Source of the DNA: Panicum virgatum
Taxonomy: Eukaryota; Streptophyta; Magnoliopsida; Poales; Poaceae
DNA: 64,000 bases
Assembly: GCF_016808335.1 (NCBI RefSeq)
Contig: NC_053141.1
Location: 21,957,924-22,021,923 of the forward strand
Direction of reading: 5' to 3'
Part shown: positions 55,218-64,000 of the stretch, piece after piece
Layout of the letters: the number at the start of each line of letters is the position of its first letter
Position numbering within the stretch: the first letter of the stretch is position 1
Program-made: the position numbers and the translations under genes
The notes under the pieces: model-generated
What the model was told of the DNA's origin: nothing
Databases searched by the model: none
Seen by the model: the letters and a program-made list of their open reading frames with translations, nothing else

Positions 55218-58200
55218 TGTAACACCATAATTTAAATTCCAGAATTAAATAATAAATTTAATTGGCTTTGTTTTTTTTCTAAGGTTTTATATGCGTAGAC
55301 TTGCATTTAAATTAATTTTCTCTCGCAAGTAATTAAAATTTGTCTAAGTTTAAATTTTGTTGTTGCATTCATGCTGGTGCATGTTTTCATTGTGCTTGAT
55401 TGCATAGGGGTTTGAATTCAAATAGTTTGAGTTGAGTTTGAAAGGGAATAGGAAATAGAAATAGAAATAGAAAAGGAACCAAACCCAACACAGCAGCAAA
55501 CCCAGCCCAGCTTTCCTTCTTCCCTCGTGGCCTAGCAAACCCCGCTCTGGCCTAGCCCAGCCGGCCCTCCTCCTCTCTTTCCTTTTCTCCCTTCCCACAC
55601 GCGGCCCAGCTCCCTCTCTCCGCGTGCTCAGCCCAGCAAGCCCCGCTGCGCGCGCTCCCCTCCTCTCGGCCCGCTTCTTCGCTCAGCCGCACCCCGCGCA
55701 GCGCGTTGTTCCCGGCCGCTGACAGCCTTGGCCCACACGCCAGTCCCTTCTTCCCCGCTCGCGCAGCGCCCGCAACCATCACGCCGAGATCCCCGGCGAG
55801 GTTTCCATCCCGGGCGCGCATGCCAAGGGCGCTCCACCGCCCTATAAGTACCGCGCGCGCCCCACTGTACCTCACCCCCCACGCTAGTGCCGCCCGAACC
55901 CTAACATACCACGCCGCGTAGCTCCGCCACGCAGAGCTCCCTGCGCCGCCGACGCCACGCCACTGCACCGCACCCCAACCCCACCGGAGCCGCGCAGAGG
56001 CTTTGCAACGACGCCGTGAAGCTCCCCGGAGTCTCCACGCTCGACCTAGACCCTTGCAGCACCAAGGATTGGGTCTGACGTCCGCCGAAGGTGAGCTCGG
56101 CCGCCGTCTCAATTTCTCGCCGCCGGTGGCCCTTGACCCGCCCTAACCCCCTGCACACCTCCACAGGCCCCGCCCGGACTTGCTCGACGGATCAGCAGGC
56201 CCGGAGACGCTCTCATCGGCCACGCCGCCGAGATTCGTCGAGCGCCGCCGCGACCATCACCCGGAGTTCACCGCCGACCCTGCTGTGCTGGTCCTTCCTT
56301 CGTTTCCGAGCCCGGTGAGCACCGCCTCAGCCTCCTGGTCCTTTTGCGCAAGATATCGTAGGCCGTAGCGCCCTTTAGGTGCCGGTACACCGCGCTCCGG
56401 CAAGCTCCGTTGCCGCCGAGCCGCCCTCGCCATCGAGAAGCCCTTTCCCAGTCCCGCACCGCCTCTCTGAGCGCCCCCGTAGATCACCCGTGCCGTGCGC
56501 AAGCTCCTGGGCCAAATCCCAGGCCAAACCCAGCCCGGGAGCGCCAGATCGACCCACGCCGACGAGCTTCCAGCCGCGCGCCTCCGCGGAGCAGAGCTCC
56601 GGCAGGCCAAGCCGCCGCCCCCGCGCGTGGGATAGATCCCACCCGTGCGATCCCAGATGGACGCGCAGGATTAGATCTAGGACCAATCTAATCCTGGCCC
56701 TCAGATCTAGATCCAACAGCCGCGAGCCACCCATACTGGTTCGGCCTGGCCATTTTGTTAAAGAGCCCCTCATCTTTCCTGGAATCAACCCGCGGTCCGC
56801 TGCAGTTCAATAGTAATTGCATTCCAGTCCTGTTTTTAGTGTTTAAGCCCCAGAGTTTCCCAGTTTTAGAACCCGCCGTCCACCTCTGGCTTTTTCACGC
56901 GTTAGCCCCTGGATCTTTCCGGTTTTTGCGCAAAGGTCCCTGGTTTCTTGCGCAGAAGCCCCTAGAACTTAGTTTTTCTTACAGTTAAGCCCCTAGACCT
57001 TGTTTTTCTCTAGATTTCACGTTCTAGCTCCGTTTTAGGCGTTCTTTATGTCCACGCAATCTTTGTAATGCGTAGAATAGTTCTAGCTTAGTTTTGTTTG
57101 CTGTTTTTATGTATTGTTGTACTGTTTCTTAGTGTTTGCACTTGTTTGCTTGTATGTTTATGTTATTGCCTTGTTTTGGCCATGTGTTCGTGAGTAGACG
57201 TTGAGCTACCGGAGGAGCCCCAGTACCAGTACCCGGAGCAGCATCCATCTTCAGATCAGTTTGAGCAGCAGTTGGAGCAGTTCGAGGAAGGCAAGTATAA
57301 CATGAACAACACCTATCACTTTAAATACATTTTCATACTGCATTTTAATACTGTATGCCTATAAGGACTTTCCTAGCCACTTTATATCCTTTATATATGT
57401 ACCTTGGGTTGCATTTTGGTTAGTTGTGCTAGGTGCCGCGCTATAACACACTTGGTCCTTTTTAATTAATTTGATTAATGGTATATGCGACTTAATTCTG
57501 GGAGTGGCCCGTTTGAGTGGCTCACGTCTCGTTAAAATATGTTTTATTAGAAACATGGTTTACGGGTCCAGTACGGTGCTTACTGCTGGGTTGGCCACTC
57601 TCCATAAGGACCGGTTCATAGAGCGACAACCTGGGACAACAGCGCTACCACAAGACTGGAATGGGACGGTCTTGGCGTAATAATTAGGTCTTTTTGGTTT
57701 GGAGTAACTTACCTGCGGGGCAGGGGAGGTAAGCTTCTATGGCCCTCGTACTGAGTGGCCACATTTGTGCTTGGTCTGTGCACCTGTGTCTTGACGCCCA
57801 CTAGACCTGCTCCATAGTCGCCGATTCACCCTCGCGGTTACTCCTTACCAACGAGATTCTTTGTAAAGGCCTCGTAGTGAGTTTGCTACCCATCTCACCT
57901 AAGGAAGTGTGATGAACAACTAGCGTAGCTCACGACTTATGGATAAAGATGTGCAACATTAGAAACTCAGTAGGGAGGTTTCCCCGGGTGGCTTGGTTTG
58001 GTTTGGTTCTCAGTAGTATCATAATTAGTTCTGATTAATTACTATGTAACTGGGGTATGGTAATTCATCAACTTGTAGTAAAAAGTTGTAATAAAACTTT
58101 GCCAAGATTAAAAGCTAATGCAGTTGAGTCAGCCAACCTTAGAGCCTCATAGTTTGTGTTATACTTGTTGAGTACAAGTTATGTACTCACTCTTGCCTAC

Positions 58201-58550
58201 TCTACTCTTTTTCCTCTTGGGACACTCTACTGTTGCTCAGTTCCTGCCGACGCGAGGGAGTTCACCCGGAGCTACCAGGAGTACGAGGACTTCTAGGCGT
58301 TCGTCTCCCAGTCGACGTCCCTGTGGCGCCCTGCTTCCGAGAGTTCTTCATATATGTTCTACGCTTCCGCATACTCTGTATCAGACATTTTGTCGTTAAT
58401 GTAATATATAACATTCGTACTCACTTTATTATATCTTTTTACGTGATATGTGCTGTGATATATTGTTCATTCGGTTGTATATACGTGTGACTTGATCCTG
58501 GCACGTATATGATTGCTCGGTTTATGTCCTTTTATAAACCGGGTGTTACA
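55218..58550 (+). repeat. 5' LTR of element F
   Basis: 3333 bp, TGTAACACCATAATTT...CGGGTGTTACA. TATA box CCTATAAGTA at 55841-55850. Exon X 57198-57290 is 93 nt, with one extra codon (CAT) that keeps frame. Exon Y 58241-58296 reads ...R-E-F-T-R-S-Y-Q-E-Y-E-D-F-stop. The intron between is 950 nt. Confidence 0.9.
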
Positions 58551-58553
58551 GAG

Positions 58554-58566
58554 TGGTATCAGAGCC
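58554..58566 (+). other. Primer-binding site of element F (tRNA-iMet)
   Basis: TGGTATCAGAGCC three bases after the LTR. Confidence 0.92.
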
Positions 58567-58763
58567 ATATCAACTGTAGGACGAAAGCCTAGATAGAACT
58601 GGTCGAGTTTTAGGTCTTCTTTTCTCTAGCCTTGTTTGCTGATACTATTTTGCTATTATATTCCTTGAATTCTAAGATTTTTACTCGTCTTGCCTTGATT
58701 TCTCTCTATAGAGTTAGATTCCGTAGATTCTGTCTTGAAGTGAGTCAACTGACCATCATAGGT

Positions 58764-61700
58764 TGTAACACCCTAACTTAATTTTCCTAGTTAATAATAA
58801 ATTTAATTGGTTTATTTAAATTTCTAAGGATTTAATTGGCTTAGATTGCATTTAACCTAATTTTGTTGCACAAATAATTAAAATTTAATTTTAGGGCTAA
58901 CTTGTTTGTGCATACATGCTGATGCATTTGTTATATTGGTTTGAGTGCATAGGTGCTTGAATTCAAAGTTGTTTTTGAATTCAAATAGTTGAGTTGAGTT
59001 TGAAAGGAAATAGGAGATAGAAATAGATAAGGGAAGGAACCCAAAACCCAGCCCAACCAAACCCTGAAAACAGCAGCCCAAACCGGCCCAGGCCGCCTCC
59101 TCTCCCCTTCCCTCCCGCATGGCCTAGCGCGGCCCATCTCCTTCCCCTCCCGCACTCGGACTGCTCCGCGCGCGCGACCCGTCTGAACCGCCGGCCCCAC
59201 CTGCCAGCGTCCCACGCCCGTCCCCGCCTCAGCTGCTGCCGACGCTGGCCCGCTTGTCAGCTCCGTCGTCCCCGCCAAGATCGTCGCGCTGCATCACCAC
59301 CGAGATCCCTGGCGAGCTTCCTTCTGGGGCACGCACGCCCAGATCTCAGCCTCGCCCTCTTAACCACCCGCGCCGCACCCCCTGTGCCCCTATCCACACC
59401 AGCGCCGCCACCGTAACCCTAGCTCGCCTCGCCTACGCAGCTCCGCCCCGCGCCGCTCCCCTGCGCCGCCGTGGCCACGCCGCACCGCCATACCCCAGCC
59501 CCTGCAGACCCTCGCTACGGCTTCGCCACGAGACCAGGCAACTCACCAAGGCATCCACCAGTGACCCCAGGACCTGCGCGCACGGGGATTTCACCGAGAA
59601 CCGCCGCCGGTGAGTGACTGCACCACCGTGATTTCACACCGTCGGCGACTCCCGTACCCCGCTGACCCCTCTACCCGCTTCGCAGCGACGCCACGCATTG
59701 ATCCGAGCCACCAGAGGCCCGGAGGAGCCCTGCACCGCCCGGACCGCCAGCTTCGTCCCGGCGCCGCCGCTGGACATCGCCGTCAACTCCCCTGCACTGC
59801 AGCTCCAACCGACCCAAGCCCTCGGTAAGCACCCTGAACCTTCCCTGTTGTTTTTGCGCTAGAAGTAGAGGCTGGTAGATCGTTCTAGGGGCTAGAACAC
59901 CGTCGCTGGCGAGCTCCGCCGTGTAGAGTCGCCGCCGTAGTCGCGCCCGGCGTTCAGGACCTCGCCACTCCTCGCTTTGAGTCCAGGAGGTTTACTAATG
60001 TCGCGTGGATCACCCAGAGCCAAAATCTGGTTGATTTGAGCCCCGGAGCGTCGATTTGTGCCAACTCCGGTGAAACGCCGCCGCAGGAGCTCTACTCCGG
60101 TGAGCCTCGCCGCCACCCCGCGCGCCCGTTTAGTCAAGGCCATCAGATCCACTTCCCACGGCTGAGATCAGGTCGCGAAACGATATATCCTCCGCCGCCG
60201 GATCGTGATCCAACGGATCAGATCCGTGCGTACCCCTTCAGCCGGGCCCTTTTGCATAAGAGCCCCTACCTTTCTTCCTTATCAACCCGCGGTCCTGTTA
60301 GTTCAAAAGAAATTACGGATAGGCCCTGTTTTTATCGTTTTAGCCCCCAACCTTTCCAAAAATAGTACCCGCCGTCCTGGGCTACCGATTTCGCGAGTTA
60401 GACCCCAGAACTACCCTTTATTTACGTTTAGGCCCTCGGTTTTTGCAGAAAACCCCCTGGAACTTAGTTTTTCTCGTAGATAAGCCCCTAGAACTTGTTT
60501 TTAGCCTAGATTATGCGTATTAGCTCTGTTTTGGGCGTTCTTTGTGTCCACGTGATCGTTGTAACACGTAGAAAAGTTTTAGACTAGTTTAGTGTGCTGT
60601 TTTTATGTATTGTTGTACTGTTTATTAGTGTTAGCCTTTGATTGCTTGTATGTTTATGTTGTTGCCTTGTTTTTGGCCATGTGTTTGTGAGTAGACGTTG
60701 AGCTACCGGAGGAGCCCCAGTACCAGTACCCGGAGCAGCCGTCTTCTGACCAGTTTGAGCAGCAGCAGGAGCAGTACGAGGAAGGCAAGTATCACTTTAA
60801 ATACATTTTGATACTGCATTTTAATATTGTATGCCTATAAGGATTTCCTAGACTTTATATCCTTTATATATATCCTTTGGGTTGCATTTTGGTTAGTTGT
60901 GCTAGGTGCTGCGCTATAACACATAATGGTCCTTTTTAATTAATTTGATTAATGGTTTATGCAACTTAATTCTGAGAGTGGCCCTCTGTGTTGGCTTGAG
61001 TGGCTCACGTCTCGTTAAAATATGTTTTGTTAGAAACATGGTTTAGGGGGCCAGCACGGTGCTTACTACCTGGTTGGCCACTCTCCATAAGGACCGGTTC
61101 ATAGAGCGACAACCTGGGACAACAGCGCTACCACAAGACTGGAATGGGACGGACTTGGCGTAATAATTAGGTCTTTTTGGTTTGAAGTAACTTACCTGCG
61201 GGGCAAGGGTGGTAAGCTTCTATGTCCCTCGTACTGAGTGGCCTCGTCTGTGGTATTCTTGACGCCCACTAGACCTGCTCCATAGTCGCCGATCCAACCC
61301 TCGCAGTTATTCCTTACCAACGAGATTCTTTGTAAAGGCCTCGTAGTGAGTTTGCTAGTCATCTCACCTAAGGAAGTGTGATGAACAACTGGCGTAGCTC
61401 ACGACTTGTGGGTAAAGATGTGCAACCTTTGCAGAGTGTAAAACTGGTATACTAGCCGTGCTCACGGTCATGAGCGGCCCAGATCCTCCTTTTGATTAGT
61501 GGGGTTATCTCCTTCCGACGAGGGAGGTGCCTCTCGGGGTTACCTTGGTGGTTTCGGTTTGGTTCTCAGAAGCAACATGATTAAATTTGATTAATTACTA
61601 TGTAACTGGGTTTATGGTAATTCATCAACTTGTAGTAAATAGCTTTAATAAAATTTTGCGAAGATTTAAAAGCTAATGCAGTCAGTCAGCCAACCTTAGA

Positions 61701-62103
61701 GCCTCATAGTTTGTGTTATACTTGTTGAGTACAAGTTGTGTACTCACTCTTGCCTACTCTACTCTTTTTCCTCTTGGGACACTCTACTGCTGCTCAGTTC
61801 CTGCCGACGCGAGGGAGTTCGCTCAGCGCTACCAGGACTACGAGGACTTCTAGGCGTTTCGTCTCCCAGTCGACGTCCCTGTGGCACCCTGCTTCCGAGA
61901 GATTTCGTATATGTATTCTTCGCTTCCGCTGTATCAGACATTTTGTCATTAATGTAATAAATAATATTCGTATTCGCTTTATTATATCTTTTTACGTGAT
62001 AGGTGCTGTGATATACTGTTCATTTTGTTGTATATACGTGTGACTTGATCCTGGCACGTATATGATTGCTCGGTTTATGTCCTTTTATAAACCGGGTGTT
62101 ACA
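58764..62103 (+). repeat. 5' LTR of element G
   Basis: 3340 bp. Exon X 60695-60784 (D-V-E-L-P-E-E-P-Q-Y-Q-Y-P-E-Q...) and exon Y 61798-61853 are both intact and in phase; the intron is 1013 nt with donor AAG|GCAAGT. A donor-like CTCG|GTAAGC lies at 59824/59825. The TATA region is weak (CTCTTAACC near 59358). Confidence 0.9.
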
Positions 62104-62106
62104 GAG

Positions 62107-62119
62107 TGGTATCAGAGCC
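62107..62119 (+). other. Primer-binding site of element G (tRNA-iMet)
   Basis: TGGTATCAGAGCC three bases after the LTR. Confidence 0.92.
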
Positions 62120-62913
62120 ATATCAACTGTAGGTCGAAGCCTAGATAGAACTGGTCGAGTTTTAGGACTTCTCTCTCCAACCCTTGCCTGCTGAAACTAT
62201 TTTACTATTATACCCCTTGAATTCTATGACTTTTACTCGTCTTGCCTTGATTTCTATCTCTAAAGAATAGTTTTTGTAGACTTTGGCCTGAATCAGTCAT
62301 CTGACCACCATGAGTATGAGATAGGTGACCCTTTTATAATAATACGATAGCACGTTCTGTGACGTGTTGTGTTAGTCGAGTCGTGTGTAAAACTCGGCTA
62401 AGCTGTGAAATTTGTATGCTTGTTATTATGCTACATGTTTGATTTGGATTTTTGAATGATTGCATAGCTTAGTAGTTAAAATTTGTTTAAAGAAAATCAG
62501 TCTTAAGTTAAAGTAAATTAATTAATAAAACGAGTTAGATCGTTGGGGGTAAAACCGTCCACTCTATCCTCTCTACCTTATCCTGCCTTGGGTTTCTCCT
62601 GTCTTGCTCGTCGAGAAGAAGGATAGCGCGAAGAGAAGGTGATATCCAGAGATTCACCGACGAGGACGTCGGTTTATATAAGGGTGTAGGGATGTGACAC
62701 CCCGGCCTACAGTTAGTACTGAAGAATTTGAGAATCTCTCAAATGAGGCAGAAGAGTTATGCTATAGTTCATTTTTCTCGGAGTTATGTAACACCCATCT
62801 GGAGTTCGCAGCAGAGATGCCTGCGCAGTGTTGTCTAAATAAGATAGAACCTTAAATAGTGAAGTTTTCTCTCTTCCTTGACCTTACCTGTGTTTCCTCT
62901 TTACCCAGCTCAA
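62120..62913 (+). other. Leader of element G with foreign segment
   Basis: As in A: shared family leader first, then the hairpin ACCGACG-AGGA-CGTCGGT (about 62657-62674), a decayed polypurine tract (TATAAGGGTGTAGGG) and TGTGACACCCCGG. The acceptor-like CCTCTTTACCCAG lies shortly before the ORF; the CAG directly before the ATG in A and B is CAA here. Confidence 0.6.
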
Positions 62914-63822
62914 ATGTCAGCAGAACAAAAAGATCTTGGAGACCGTGCAATGGGTGATAGTGTTCATGCAACAGTTTTCGTGAAGCAGCCGACAACGGTA
63001 CAAGATCAGTCCTCGCAAACAACATACCAACCGAAGAATGGTGAGAAAGCTTGCCCGTGTTGCCAATTCTACGGCGTTCCTTGTCGTCAAGTTCGTGCAA
63101 CTGAAGATGAAGCCACAACTAGAAGGGACCAGAGGTTGTTCTCTGGTACAAAGAGAAAGATGTCTCATCAAGAGCAGCTAGCAGAGGATTCCTTTTTCCT
63201 TGACTCTCCATCGGTCGACGAGCTACAGACCATCCAGAAGAGAAAGGATCCTAAGTGCTCTAGAGATACACAGGACGAGAATCAAGCTCTCCATGATTAT
63301 GTGGATGGGTTGACTATCACTATGAATGTGATTCAGCCACGCGGTCGCAAGGAGTCCAAAGAGCAAGCAGCAGAAATGATGCAAGATGTGATGCTAAGTT
63401 CACATGGAAGTCAACCAAGTAGCGCCATACACCACCACCACATGTGCTACCAATGCAGGCAAAAAGGTCATTATGCCAAAAGTTGTCCACAGAAACACCT
63501 TTCACCGGCTCCACGGCATGCAGAACAGCAGGGATGCCCAGCCCAACCCAGAGCGCCACGACAAGGGAAGTTGAACCATGTGATGGCCGAGTCAGCGGCC
63601 GAGTCTCCGAACATGGTTATTGGTACGTCCATGGTCAACTCATATCCAGCTACGGTGCTGTTCGATACTGGTGCTACGCATTCCTTTATTTCACAGTCTT
63701 TTGTCGAGCATCATGGTATTCGTACTAGCACAATGAAGAGGTGCATGTTAGTATCTTCACCTGGAGGACAATTGAGGTCTCATATCTCCTGCCCCAGAGT
63801 CAGTGTTTCCATGGGGGGGTAA
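62914..63822 (+). pseudogene. Chimeric gag-like/protease ORF of element G, frameshifted
   Basis: ATG 62914 (MSAEQKDLGD...). It has the same unrecognised N-terminal domain (CPCCQFYGVPC; KRKMSHQEQ, where the basic patch is weakened), the zinc knuckle CYQC-X4-H-X4-C and an E-like protease with LFDTGATHSF. The frame stops at 63820-63822 because a G run (7 G) is one base short; the sequence beyond still encodes recognisable protease in the next frame ('DTKGIDVILGMDTL') to the window end. Without this slip it would match the ORF of A closely. Confidence 0.78.
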
Positions 63823-64000
63823 ATTTCAGTGCAAATTTGGTGGTGATAGACACCAAGGGTATTGATGTGATTCTGGGAATGGATACTCTTGTCAAGTGGG
63901 GAGTCAGAATTGATTGTGCTCAGCGGTCAGTTCACTTGTTAGCATCTAATGGCCAAGAGGTGACAGTCGGTGCTACAGAGCCTTCTGGTTTTCTTCATCA
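63823..64000 (+). pseudogene. Element G protease continuation in shifted frame
   Basis: Continues the protease C-terminal half, ending in sequence equivalent to 'EPSGFLHQ' of A at the window edge. No further features. Confidence 0.7.

Larger units (their letters stand above)
55218..58763 (+). mobile_element. Element F: 5' LTR and start of interior, interrupted by G
   Basis: Plus-strand member of the A/B/E family. Its LTR (55218-58550) is followed by the primer-binding site and 200 bp of leader, then element G. The remainder lies beyond the window, so its completeness and target duplication (candidate GAAGG, 55213-55217) cannot be checked. Confidence 0.88.
58764..64000 (+). mobile_element. 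Element G: 5' part of a non-autonomous family member
   Basis: Starts TGTAACACCCTAACTT within the leader of F (left flank TAGGT, 58759-58763). It has an LTR of 3340 bp, a primer-binding site, a leader with the same foreign segment as A and B, and the chimeric ORF, then runs off the window. Confidence 0.9.

Overview
The window is a heterochromatin-like block of plant DNA, almost certainly from a grass (Poaceae). A panicoid relative of sorghum, sugarcane or Panicum is my best guess, made from family resemblance and not from a search. I see no ordinary host gene, tRNA or rRNA. About nine tenths of the sequence is LTR retrotransposon DNA, stacked in nested insertions that can be resolved to the base through 5-bp target-site duplications (TSDs).

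Layout. (1) 1-~2.2 kb: a decayed minus-strand Athila-like Ty3/gypsy element (gag remnant, tRNA-Asp-type primer-binding site, LTR promoter), with a small LTR fragment of another family. (2) ~2.2-4.5 kb, 13.76-14.05 kb, 23.33-23.57 kb and 54.51-55.22 kb are four pieces of one old host element P. I read P as a minus-strand Tat-lineage element: LTR-like DNA, a 59-bp tandem repeat, then a plus-strand (antisense) ORF of the Transposase_28 / 'putative gypsy type transposon' family. (3) Element A (4470-13756, +, TSD GCCCC) sits inside the tandem repeat. (4) Element B (14048-23327, -, TSD CCTCC) sits in the leader of the P ORF. (5) Element C (23571-54511, +, TSD GAGGA) splits the P ORF. Inside the reverse transcriptase of C lies solo LTR D (29624-48779, TSD CTCTA). 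Eleven bases before the end of D lies element E (32975-48763, -, TSD TAAAC), and inside the integrase of E lies solo LTR I (36880-40591). The nesting is five deep: P > C > D > E > I. (6) Element F (from 55218, +) inserted just behind the P ORF, and element G (from 58764, +) inserted into the leader of F and runs off the window.

A, B, D, E, F, G and I are one family of chromodomain (Tekay/Del-like) Ty3/gypsy elements with very long LTRs (3.3-3.7 kb, TGTAACACC...GGTGTTACA) and a tRNA-iMet primer-binding site. E carries the full gag-protease-RT-RNaseH-integrase-chromodomain set, although it is broken. A, B and G are small non-autonomous relatives. Their capsid region is replaced by a foreign segment encoding a Cys-rich N-terminal domain I do not recognise, followed by a zinc knuckle and protease; pol is missing in A and B.

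Most interesting signal: inside the LTRs, downstream of the TATA box, there is a small spliced reading frame. One exon of about 90 nt ends in a GC-type donor, and a 56-nt terminal exon ends at a conserved stop. The pair is recognisable in every long LTR of the family here, is frame-consistent with conservative amino-acid changes in most copies, and has an architectural counterpart in the unrelated LTR of element C. Gag of E also contains a 109-nt GT-AG intron-like insert. Boundaries marked 'about' and all divergence estimates are by eye.
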